From: Apricaphanius iberus | Taxonomy: Eukaryota > Chordata > Actinopteri > Cyprinodontiformes > Aphaniidae | Length of the DNA: 64,000 nucleotides | Direction: 5' to 3' | Assembly (NCBI GenBank): GCA_028564705.1 | Contig: JAPXFQ010002924.1 | Coordinates: forward strand, 2,509,001 to 2,573,000 | In this document: positions 49,601-60,385 of the stretch, piece by piece | Layout of the letters: each line of letters starts with the position of its first letter | Position numbering within the stretch: position 1 is the stretch's first letter | The notes under the pieces: model-generated | Told to the model about the DNA's origin: nothing | Databases searched by the model: none | The model's input: only the letters and a program-made list of their open reading frames with translations | Program-made: the position numbers and the translations under genes

Positions 49601-51693
49601 CTTGACCCATAGTGCGCATAGCGCAAGTTTTGCGGCGATCTTTGCTTCACCAAACAGGTGAAATGGTAATTATCTGCCTCGCGCCGCCTGTCTGCCGCTG
49701 GAGACCTGTGCGCCGTAGAGCTGTAATCGTGCCTTACCCGGGCGAAATCATCCCGAGCCCAAGAGTATATTTTTATTGACAGCTTATTAAAGCTCGAACC
49801 GATTAAACCGAACATTCTTCCGCTACAAAAAAAAAAAAAAAAGCATCTTGAATGTCACGTTGTTTTCAATTTACTGGACAAATGTTTGGAACTTCGGTCA
49901 AATCCGGTTGATCTTAGTTATGTTCTCAATGTTTACGGAGTAGTTAAACTATAGAAGAGACTGTAGGATTAGTCCGTTTCTGACAGGGTGGGGGGCGTGG
50001 CATCACAATGGTGGCTTTCCATCGTGATGTTGGTCAACCATCACGGTGGACGATGACATCGTTCATCGGCACAACCCTAGTCCCATGAGCAACTAAGGCT
50101 AAACGTTTAAAAAAAATACATGCACATCTTGTCAATTTTAAATTTAATTATTATTGGACCGGCATTTTGTTTTTTTCCTCAAATTGATTTTGTTCTTGCA
50201 AATGTCCGACCTTACAATATCAGAAAACATCTCTGTTTAAATTTCAAAAATGTATGCCTTAAATAATGGACCTGTTTTCTCAGTTTTCTCCAGCATTTTT
50301 TTCCCGACTTTTCTGAAATACAAGACTTTTGAGTTCTTTCTGCAAAATATGTATAATTGGTCTCAAAGTTTTTGGGGTGGAAACTTATTCCAAAATATTT
50401 TTCTTTTGTCTACAGTAGCCCTAATACTCCTTTGTAAAAATATGCCTCAATAGCAGGAAATAAACACATTTATATGAGCTCTACCAAGAAAAGTGCTCAA
50501 ATTCTCTAAAAATCGTATTAGTGGAATTTACTCAAATATTCGTGAGCTGTAACAGATAAGGTCACGTGTGGATCCAGTGTATTACTTCAGTATCTGCTAT
50601 ACTAAGATGGGAAATAGATTAGAAGTGTAACTATTAACTTTAAAGAGTATTAATCTGTGTTCATATACATATCAAACTCATTTAAAGCTTTAAATATTTC
50701 ATCTTAACTGCATAATCATTACACTTTAAGTGCATAATCCTAGTAAATAAAAGAAGATTTTGTTCAGTTTAATGTCACTTAACTGTGTTTTTCAAGTATC
50801 GTTTGACACCTTCTCAGTACAGGTCCTTCTGGTTAAAAACATTGTAGGTCCCCAAAGAGCCACTCGTGCTTCATTGCTGTTACAGACTGACAACTTATTT
50901 TACATCACAGCCCCTTAAATACCTAAAAATATGTTTATTTTTAAAAGTATTAATGGTACTTGTTGAACGTGTTGTTTTCAGATAAGGCCTCACAAAAGTT
51001 CACAAATTGATTTCGTCGTTTTTTTATATTGATAACAGAGCTAAAAGGTGTTTTTTTTCATGGACTGACAGAAGACTGAATGTGACACTGGCTTGGATTT
51101 CTTGACCTCTTGTACTTAAGGCAGTAAACAAAAATACATGTCTGATGAACTTATTTGTAGAAATTTTAACTTTGTATTAAATAGAGGTTTAGAGTAATAA
51201 AATAAGTATAAGATATTGTATAAATGTCACAGAAACGGAATACAATCTTGTGTGGATTTTTGGAATGTCTGTCTAAAAGGCAACTTTAAACTAAGTAGAG
51301 CAACATATTAGAGGTTTATAGCCTATTCAACTTATTTTTCATGAATCCTGCATTTTCTAATTAATTGTGAGGGATATTTTTCTATGTTAGAAGTTAAATC
51401 AGGTCCTGATCACCCACTGCAAAACATGTTCTGACCTGCATTAAAACAGTTGCAATGACTCTCTTTCAGCTCACGAACATCTGGATGAAAGGTTCAAGCA
51501 GTTTCGGGACAGTGACCTGATGAAGGTGGTCCACTGTATGGAGCACGCCATCGCTGCTGTCCACCCTCGCTCCCGCTACTCCCCTGGATGGGACGCCAAG
51601 TTCCTCTGGCTGCCCTTGTCATACATGCCAACTTGGCTTGTTGATCCATTATTCCTTCGAAACAGTCCCAAACCCAAAACATCTTTGATTTGA
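46665..51693 (+). CDS. dhrs9: Dhrs9-type short-chain dehydrogenase/reductase (copy A)
   Basis: A microsomal SDR of the RDH/HSD17B6/DHRS9 clade, likely oxidising retinol or 3-alpha-hydroxysteroids with NAD (family knowledge; the substrate is not shown by sequence). Four coding exons: 46665-46977, 47161-47419, 47524-47687, 51470-51693 (TGA), totalling 319 residues, the same as human DHRS9. An N-terminal hydrophobic anchor (about residues 2-14) precedes the cofactor motif [12 protein letters not shown] is at 111-114, and the catalytic Ser164, Tyr176 and Lys180 are intact (VASVFG, YCVSK). The C-terminal part has [18 protein letters not shown] context is AAAACCATGT. The last intron (3.8 kb) carries two transposons. 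It is the nearer of two tandem copies to abcb11; which copy is the closer orthologue of mammalian DHRS9 was not resolved. Confidence 0.9.
47825..48213. mobile_element. 389-bp Tc1-type MITE in dhrs9 copy A
   Basis: The inverted ends are CAGTACAGACCAAAAGTT on the left and (A)GTGCTGACCAAAATTTTG on the right (reverse complement), continuing through 'ACACACCTTCTCATTCA' on both sides. TA flanks are at 47823-47824 and about 48214-48215. The transposase is missing. It lies 140 bp downstream of exon 3, in the large last intron. Confidence 0.8.
49480..50080. mobile_element. Likely terminal part of a hAT-type element in dhrs9 copy A
   Basis: A GC-rich block (49540-49800) with a minus-strand frame is followed by 'accatcacggtggacgatga' and the end 'cggcacaaccctag', a typical fish hAT-type terminus. 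The opposite end and target duplication were not located, so the left border is uncertain. The 105-residue frame inside is probably not a host gene. Confidence 0.45.
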
Positions 51694-52222
51694 GAAGCAC
51701 GCTCTGCAAATCTGTTGACCACTTAGTGTGTTTTATTTTCACAACAACAATTGTGATTTATTACAAACTTGCCAGCTCTGCGTATCTGATGTCTGTGGTG
51801 TACATGTCAGAGTTCGTCGACATCCTTTACCTCTCAAATCCTGTAATAGTAGAAAGTCTCTGTCATCCCTTACTTGAAAATGAAATTGTGTGTATGAATT
51901 ATGTATTCAGTTAAATAATTTCTGTATTTGTTATGAAGATTAAACACAAACAATAACATGCTGTGTGACCTTTGCTTTTGAAAATTGTTTGAGTGGATTT
52001 GGGGGTAAAGGGAGCGCAGTTATCAAAACCGGAGCTTATGTAATCTTGTTTGGCGTCTTTCACAAGCCCGTCCTGGTGAACCATTTACCCCTTTCTCTTT
52101 TATCCGTTATGGACCTTGACTCCACAGATAAAGTGCTAAACTTTACTTGCAGCTTTGAGTTTTGCTCGGTTGATTTTGTACAGTTGAAGGTGAGAAGCGG
52201 CTATTTCTGAAGAGCTGCAACC

Positions 52223-55200
52223 ATGGTATGTTTACATTATTCTTATTATTTTCACATGTGATGGTGCTCGAGTATGAAATTATCCGCTGTGATGATCAAG
52301 ACATCTCGTTTAGACGTTAAATGTAGGATTTTTACTTTAAAAAAAACAAACATTTTTATACTGAAATTTGCTGCCCTCTAGTGGAAAATAAAAGTAGTTG
52401 CATTAGGGGTTCTTTGTTTTGGCTCTGCGGAAAATTTAGTATGCACAAAATATTTTGTTATTCCAATCGGTTTTTTTCTTTTCTTATTTTGGTCTATTCT
52501 ATATACTGATTAAGCACAGAGGTCTAAGTATTATGGTTTGTAACTTGAGTAAAATGTGTGACGCTTTGATTTAGTTTATTCTGAATCAATGTATTTTACA
52601 GTTTAACTTTCCAAGCCCTTTTGGAAAAAGTTGTAAAAACAAATGCACATGTGAAGTTTAGGCTTTGTCATGCTAAAGTAGAAGAGGTTTTTTGTATAAA
52701 AAGGATTCTAAAGACTAATCATGTTTTAAATGCCAAAATAATACTACTTTGCAATGATGTCATAATAAAACATTTTAAAAGGTCACTTTTTTGCTGCCAG
52801 GAGTCTTTTTAATTAATAAATACATTTGTATCATATTTTAGACTCATGCAGGGTGAACAAGACAACTTTATTTCTCAAATGTCTTAGTTCTAGCTTTCCA
52901 GTGTAGTTTATTACATTTGGTAAACGTGATGTAACAATAAGTTGGTTGAATGATTATTAGGATGATTTCAATACATTTTAGAGATTTGCTTTAAACTTGT
53001 TCAAAGTAGCTCAAGAGGTGTGCGACTACTGTATGACTATGTACTACCACAAGATGGAGTTGGAGAGTCTTTCTAGCTATTTTTGATTAAAATGTCTCTC
53101 CTTTACAGTTGTAATTAAAATTAAATTAGGGAACTTGTCGCTCCCTAAAGACAGAAGGATGTAAAATGAACTCTGCCTCAGTTAAATGCCAGTGAAAAAA
53201 AAAAAAGGTGAAACAAAACGAAGTTAAAAGATTCCGTGTAGAAACCAAGGTTCAGTTTAGATTCTTTTCTTAAGGAAGGAGTGTTCAAAGTGCATATCTG
53301 AGTTTATCTTGTGCGGCTCTATCAGTTCTAAAAAATGAAACAAATCAGGACCGCCAGCAAGAATAGTTGATACAAATGGAAACTTTATTTTTAATAGCTG
53401 CATAATTTTTTTACAAACAAAAAAAAGGCTTAGGAAAAGTTCGGAAAACAAAGTGTTTGTCTTCAAATAATCAGGCGATTTAAAAAATATATATATTTTA
53501 TTCGTATGGCCTGCCTGCCAGTGTTGGCATATCTATCCAAATGACAAAAAGTCTGGACACCCCTGATTAAAAATTGAACTGCTGAAAGTTATTAAAGGTT
53601 TTCTTCCCGCAGGTGCCTGATCCAGCAAAAGGTCTTGTTGAAGTAAGTATTTCTTTTTTTTTCATTCCTGTTTACTGCGTTTTTATTTTATATTTGAAAT
53701 AGAACGTTTTAAGTTAAATATTTAAGAAAATTTAGAAAAGTGAAAATGTCAGCAGTGGTTTTTCACATTAAAAACACTTTTTGGACTCCTGGATTAGCCG
53801 GCAATGAGCTCTTGAAGTGATTCTGTTCTTTATACAGACTGATATCGTTTTGTAACTCTTTCCAGACAGACATAGGTCAGTGAGTGTGTTTTTCTTTTCT
53901 CGTAATTGTTTTAGGTTGGATCATATGTTCGTTACTTTTTGGTCTTTTAGCCTATTTCATATTGTAGGGGTTAGTCACTTATCAGGTGTGGGTGTAGCTA
54001 CAGTGAAACTGAGCTCAGCAGAGTTTATTTAAAGAATAATGGTTTAACATCTAACATTTCATGTTAGTTTGTTCTTATGTTTTTTTTTTCCTTCTCTGTA
54101 CACAAATTAAATCATCATTGACAATTGCATTTTATAAACCTGTTTTATGTCCATATGATATTCTTTTGATGGTGAGAAAAAAAGGAAATCTATAAGGGGG
54201 AATTTTTGTTTGTTCCAGGACTATATACTGGGAGTTCTCAGTATATTCACAAGAAACTAATGGCTGATCTTTTAGCTTTTAATTAGCTTACCATGTGATG
54301 GTTGGCAGCACTAACGTAAACCCAAATATCAACTGCCCTACTTTTACCTGTAGAACTTTGTTTGTAGAAACCTAAAATATTCAGAATTAATAGGGACAGT
54401 GTTTCTTTTTTTCTTACAGGTGTGATGCTTTCTGTTTTTTTATTTTCTTTCATTTCAGGTTATTCTATCACATTTGGCCTTAACCGGTGTGCTACTTCTG
54501 GCCTGTTTCTCTGCCGTCTACTGGTATATCAGAGATTCCTACAAGGTTGGTGGTTTCAGTCAGAAGTATGTGTTCATCACGGGCTGTGACAGCGGCTTTG
54601 GGAACCTGCTGGCCAGACAGCTGGACCGGAAAGGCTTTAAGGTCATAGCCGGGTGTCTCACAGAGAAAGGTGCTGCAGATCTGGCAGCAGCGACAACTCC
54701 AAGACTGAAGACCCTCCTCCTGAATGTGACAGACACCGCAAGTATCCGGAGTGCCGTGGAGTTTGTGAGCAGAGAGGTGGGGTATAAAGGTGAGCAGGGG
54801 GGTGAACTATTGAAAGAATGCCAGTCAGAATAAACCATTGTTGAAAGATAGAGAGAACTTTGAGTATGGAAACAGTGAGCGGCATGCTAAATTTGAAAAA
54901 AAAATGGTGGTGTCAGCATCATGCCACAGGAATGGCTTCCTTTAACAGGTGATGGAAAAATGTATGACAAGCCAAACACAGAAAAAAACCTTTAAGAAAA
55001 GCTTTTAAAGGCTGCAACAGACTTGAGCCTGGGCTGAGGGTTCAACTCCAAACATTAGAACATACAGAGCTACAATAGAATGGTTTGGATCAAAGCATGT
55101 TCATGTGGCCTAGTCCCAGTTTTATTTCAGATTTTTTCAACAGGAACTGAAGTTTGCTGGTCACAGATGATCTTAATCCATTCTAAGAGTTTTATTTACC

Positions 55201-58113
55201 AGTTTTATGTATGCATGACAGCATATTTTGCTGTAAAACAAATTAACTTTTTAATAAATGAGCAATGTGTTGCTCAATTAGTTTTTTAACATTTAGATGC
55301 ATTTCTGGAAGGATTTACAAATGAGTTAGGGTTCATTTCTCTATCAATCTAGTGTTCAACCTTGTTCTCAAACTGGAGATAAAAACTTGTGATAGAATTA
55401 TATAAATGGTAAATTCAAAGAAACCCAAAAAATATATAGTATCCTGCAAAAGTTAATGGAGTTCAGTCAATCAACTTTATGGGTGAAACTAATATGTGAT
55501 GCAGACTGATTAGGCCTTATTCACACAACAGGATTTTTTTGGCTTATTTTCGCCCCAATTCTCCCATTTCGACAAAACGCAATTATCAGGTTTAGTTTTA
55601 CATTTACATGTACATTTAATATCATCTGGTCTTGTGAGATCTCATGTCTGAGCTTGAAATATTTGCAAGTACAATCTGTGCATGTGTGCCATCTACCCAT
55701 TGCCATGTGACTGCACACCACACACTGTAGAACCAAACAGGAATAGCCTTGATTTTTTTTTTATCACTTTGTGTGTGGTCTGAAACTATTGCAACAATTT
55801 GTGTTAACCAGGCCTTACATACAAAGCGAGATACTTCAATATTTTATTGTTTCACTGTAATTTTTATGATTATAGCTTTTTTTATTGAAAACCCCAAATT
55901 CTAAATCTCAGAAAATTAAATTATGAAAAGGTTCATTATTTTAGGCTCAAGGTATCAAACTCTAAATCAGCTAAATAATCCGAAAACAGCTTCACAGGGA
56001 TCCAGTGGAGCCATGTTTGAAGATAAGTTCTTTGAAATTACTAAAGTATTTTATGCAGCCACAAGATTACCTCTAATTTGAATCAATCAAATGTTACAAA
56101 ACAAGAAAAATCAATTGTAGATTAGATAATTGCAGGGCAGCTTTGTTTTACAGGTTCGTAATGCCTTTAGCTGATCACCCTCTGTGTTCTCAGGTCTCTG
56201 GGGGCTGGTGAATAATGCTGGAAGGTCGGTACCCATCGGACCAACAGAGTGGATGCAGCTAGAGGACTTTACAAAGGTGTTGGATGTGAATCTGATAGGG
56301 GTTATTGACGTGACCCTGCAGTTTCTGCCTCTCCTTAAGAAAGCCAAGGGCAGAGTGGTGAACGTGGCCAGCATTCTTGGGAGGCTGTCTCTCACCGGTG
56401 GAGGATACTGTCTGTCCAAATGGGGAGTGGAATCATTCTCCGACAGCCTCAGGTAGAGAGCACAGGAAAGGAGATTATATGATTTTCAAAATTGTGTCCA
56501 ACTAACCTGAAGGGTACTACCAGTTCTTTTCACAGTCAACAGTTTTAAAGGGTGTAGTTATTGTTTTATAGACACTCCAATAATAAGGTTCAAGATTAGA
56601 ATAGAGGAAATGTCTGTTAAAATAAAGTACCTAAAGAAAAAGGAAACTTCTGATGTGGGTCACGAAATCTCCTTCTAGATTTTGAAAAAGGGAACTGATT
56701 TGTTTATGGAAAAAATGTGTTTCATATTAATTTCTAATTTGGGTTATGGGCTTCTGAGCATTTCTCATTCCTCTAAAAACGTCAGAACAACATCAAGTTA
56801 GATGAACACATAAGACTGGTGTTGAATTCTTCCCTAGTGCAAATATCTGTATGTTCCTGGTTGATGTTTGGTGTATTTCATGAGAAAAAGACATTCTTTT
56901 TGGGGCTAAACGATAACTACTTTACAAAAGCAGCGTACTGGCTCCTCTGTACTCAGCCCCTTGTTGCTTTTGTTTACTGTTGCTTTTATGTGTGCGTGCG
57001 TGGGAGATGGGCAGGATTGGGGTGGTTGGATGGGGGTCAGGGGCTATAGTTGTGGTAATTTTATTTTGGGTTTGGGAAGGGTGGGGTTTGTGGGGTCATT
57101 TTGAGCTGTAAATCACTTTGAGAAGCTTTGTAGTTGGAAAAGCGCTTTATAAAGTTTGATTGATTGATTGATTGAAAAATAAGCTCACACCATTGTTTCT
57201 CTTGTATTTCCCCAAAACAAAGAGGATACTGAAGGAAAAAGAAATGCATATCATATCAATGCATGCATAATATCAATGACCAGTTGTCTTTAAAGGAGCA
57301 ACTCTAAACAAGTTAGAGTACAAAAACAAAGATTTCCTTCTATAAATCTGAAAGCTGGGGATGTGTCAACCTTTCTGGTTCACTGTCAAAAAATAGCTTT
57401 TAGCAAGGTGGTAGCATCATTGCCACAGAGATGCCTTTCTTGGAGAAAAAAAAAAGTACTTTTAATAAGACTGAATTGTTGGTGTAGAACATTCAACAAC
57501 AGGTACTGATGTTGTATATATACATATATATATATATATAAAAACGGCATCTTGATCTTGTGGTGGTTTGAGATGACTTTGCAACAACATTCCAAAAGGG
57601 GCTAAAGATACATACCGTCTTTATCTTCTCAGGAGGGGCATGCAACACTTTGGTATCAAGGTGAGCATCATCGAGCCAGGTTTCTTCAAGACTGCCGTGA
57701 CCAGTGTGGATCACATCGATGCCGACCTGAAGAGGCTGTGGGCGCGTCTGCCTCAAGACGTTAAGGAATCCTATGGAGCCACATACTTAGATGACTGTGG
57801 GTAGAAGAGCATCTTGTATAAATCCTCAAAAAGCTAAATAAGTTTTAATTCAGCAAGTCTGATTGTTTGTTTTTTTCCTTTTACAGATATGAGAATGCAG
57901 GGCTTCTCTATGAACATGCTGTGCTCTCCGGATATCTCTAAGGTTACCTGGTGCATGGAGCACGCGCTCACTGCCCAGTATCCATGCACGCGTTATGGAG
58001 CCGGCTGGGACGCAAAGTTTTTCTGGATCCCTCTGTCCTACCTCCCTTCATTTATGTCTGACTTTGTTGTAAATGTGCTCTTACCCTCACCTAAAGACAA
58101 AGCAGGCAGTTGA
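52223..58113 (+). CDS. dhrs9: Dhrs9-type short-chain dehydrogenase/reductase (copy B, tandem paralogue)
   Basis: Second RDH/DHRS9-clade SDR, 0.5 kb downstream of copy A and in the same orientation. Exons: 52223-52225 (ATG only, followed directly by a GTATGT donor), 53613-53642 (30-base microexon), 54459-54789, 56194-56452, 57633-57796, 57887-58113 (TGA). All junctions are phase-consistent: 337 residues, or 327 if the microexon is skipped. Exons 4 and 5 have exactly the lengths of the matching exons of copy A (259 and 164). The first large exon has no ATG upstream of the hydrophobic anchor, and an in-frame TGA lies at 52208, which supports the ATG at 52223. Motifs: [12 protein letters not shown], catalytic Ser181, Tyr193, Lys197 (VASILG, YCLSK), [15 protein letters not shown]. 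The function is inferred from the family; the anchor suggests ER membrane attachment. Confidence 0.85.
54900..55230 (+). mobile_element. Decayed Tc1-like transposase relic in dhrs9 copy B
   Basis: The words 'gtgtcagcatcatgccaca', 'aagcatgttcatgtggccta' and a tail-like 'tttctggaaggatttacaaa' resemble the 3' part of a Tc1-like transposase gene. It lies in the intron between exons 54459-54789 and 56194-56452. There is no open frame. Confidence 0.45.
57060..57180 (+). repeat. Retroposon 3' end with (TTGA)n tail
   Basis: The segment 'tgagctgtaaatcactttga ... aaaagcgctttataaagttt' followed by TTGATTGATTGATTG is a standard fish LINE/SINE 3' terminus. It lies in the intron between exons 4 and 5 of dhrs9 copy B. 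Confidence 0.65.
57514..57540. repeat. (TA)n microsatellite
   Basis: A short TA-dinucleotide run interrupted by one CA, in the last but one intron of dhrs9 copy B. Confidence 0.85.
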
Positions 58114-58118
58114 ATAAA
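58113..58118 (+). terminator. Polyadenylation signal overlapping the dhrs9 copy B stop codon
   Basis: AATAAA starts at the last base of the TGA stop codon. A second candidate (AAAATAAATAA) follows near 58200, so it may not be the one used. Confidence 0.4.
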
Positions 58119-60385
58119 AGATGTTAATATGTACTATTAAAAAAAAAATAACAGTGCCCTCAATTTTTAATGGCAATACCGGAGGGATGAAGATACTCTG
58201 AAAATAAATAATTTTTTTTACTGCAAAAAGTGGGTTGCAATTCTCTAATGGTGTTTGTTCCTCTAATTTAGATCCTCATTTTGCATGGTTTAAAATGTTT
58301 TATTATTTGACTGTGGATGAAAGCAAGTTTAAGTGAGCTGGGTTTTTTCCCCATTCACAGCTACTTGACTTTTGAGAATCAGAGAACTTGTACATACTTA
58401 AATGGCATGTTTCCTTGTTCCTCAAATTTTGAGCAATGACAAAGAAAAAAATGGGTCTGTGTCATCTCATTTGTTTTTCCTCAAAAGTATAAAACAGGTA
58501 GGCCTAAATGTCTTAAAACTATTGAGTTTCATTTTTTAAAGAAATCTTTGTGCTGCCAATATTTTTTTTTGCCTTTAAAAACATATTTATATTCAATTGT
58601 ATGTAAAATATTTGATCCATCTTTACCAGTGGTGCTGACTGAGTTTGAGTGCTAAAAGGTTTGTGAATATGAGAACTTTGTTTTATCCTTCTTCTGTGAT
58701 ACCCTTGTACAATAATATGTTAATCATTTTGTCATGTCGATGCAAACCTTAGCTTTGGATAAAAGGGCACAACTTACAAAATAGGGTATGGTAAAATTCT
58801 AACTGAAGCACCTAATTTTTGTTAGATTTAGATTCACTGTAATTGAAGTAAGGTTATATCTAAACAAATATATAATTGTGAAAATGAATCTATATGCTGC
58901 TTCTCTTAAAGTAATTTTAGGACTTGCAAAGGTATACAGCTTTGTTTTTGCAGCTTTTTTATTTTCAGATATATCCTCCTTTGTCGGTTTTTTATTTAGT
59001 TGTGTTGGATAGATATTAAGCAATTATTAGTTATCGTTAATAAGCTGGAATTGTATCAAACTTGATACAAATATTAAAAGATCAGAAATTAGTGACAAAG
59101 CTGCAAATAAAAAAAGTCTCTTCATCATTGTTTATCCTGTAGTTTTAGCTGTAATTAAGCATTTTCTTTCTTTATATCACCATCTGTAGGTCATATTCAG
59201 AATTACATAGGGTTGCCACAGGGGACAGTACAGTACAAACCCTCCCAAATCATAGAGAACTTAGAAAATTAGAACTTAAGTTTTTATTGCTTTCATTTCC
59301 AAAAGCCTTTTTGTCTTAAAAAAAATTCCAAGCAGAATTTACGTTATCTTAATTCCATAAAACTTAGCTGAATATTTCATTCAGATCTTTCTTTCTCTCT
59401 CTCTACGATTACAAATCTATTCCTAACCTTAACTAAAACTTAATTTACATCATATCTTTAAAACCAAACACTAGAGCTCAATAACATTGTCTGAAAGTGA
59501 AGGCCTGTCCAAATGTCCTAGCTTTGAATGAAATGGTCCTCACTTTTTAAATGAAAAGCTTGAAAAGGTGAAAAATGGTCCCCTGTCTGAATGATGGACA
59601 GGAACACACACACACACACTTTAAAGCCTTCATGTCTAGGTTAATTGATAATGAGATTATAAATAGAGACCATCATTTGTCATCCATCTGAATAATTCCA
59701 GGGTTTAAAAAATAACCAGCTTCCATAGAATGAAGATCAACAAATAGAAGAATTACTTTATTTAAGACAGCATTAGTGATGATGGCAGCTACTTCTGGTA
59801 GTAAAATAATTTTATGCTTTCATCTGTTTCTTTAGCAACAATGTTATGCTGGGCCAGCTGAGAGCAGAGCTTGAACAGTTAAAGGGTGGTCTGTTTCTCT
59901 CGAGCAGACAGTAGGACCGTCCTACTCTTTAAGAAGTCCCTGATGTTGCCATAAACCAATTTGGCACTGACACTGTGGCTGAAAACTTCCAAGCTCAAGA
60001 CAAAAAGAAAATATGACAACGCGGGGAGAATTTTTACCTGCTAAGAAAGCACGAACATCTGCATGTTCCCGCTGCAAAATGACAAAATTTAAAACCAGAG
60101 AGTCTGGAAAGTGGTTCAGACTGCTAGAAAAGCCGTATAAAATGACATCCATAAAAACAGGTGTTAGAGCTGGAGAATAAAAACGCAGTCTCTGATGCAG
60201 TCTAAACCAGCGGACGTGTCAACATTCAAAGCATTAAAAAATGAAGAGCACAAAGTGTGCATGTACACATGTATAAATGTCCCAGATATGTAGAGAAGGA
60301 AAGAAAAGTGTCGCTGAGGGACAGGGCATGACGGGATGGGCAGATGCCACCCATATGTGACGTGTGGAAAACGAGTCTGACTGAA
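58119..60385. other. Convergent dhrs9-B/FARP intergenic region
   Basis: AT-rich and mostly without features. Part should be the 3'UTR of the FARP-family gene. On the minus strand, 60065-60034 looks like a small exon (pyrimidine-rich acceptor, 'cgggaacatgcagatgttcg', then a GTAAAA donor), but it has no homology that I recognise and is not called as a gene. A short (CA)n run lies near 59607. Confidence 0.45.

Noticed and set aside
49498..49815. 105-residue minus-strand frame in a GC-rich block as a host gene
   Set aside because: It sits beside a hAT-type terminus, has no recognised domain and is probably transposon sequence.
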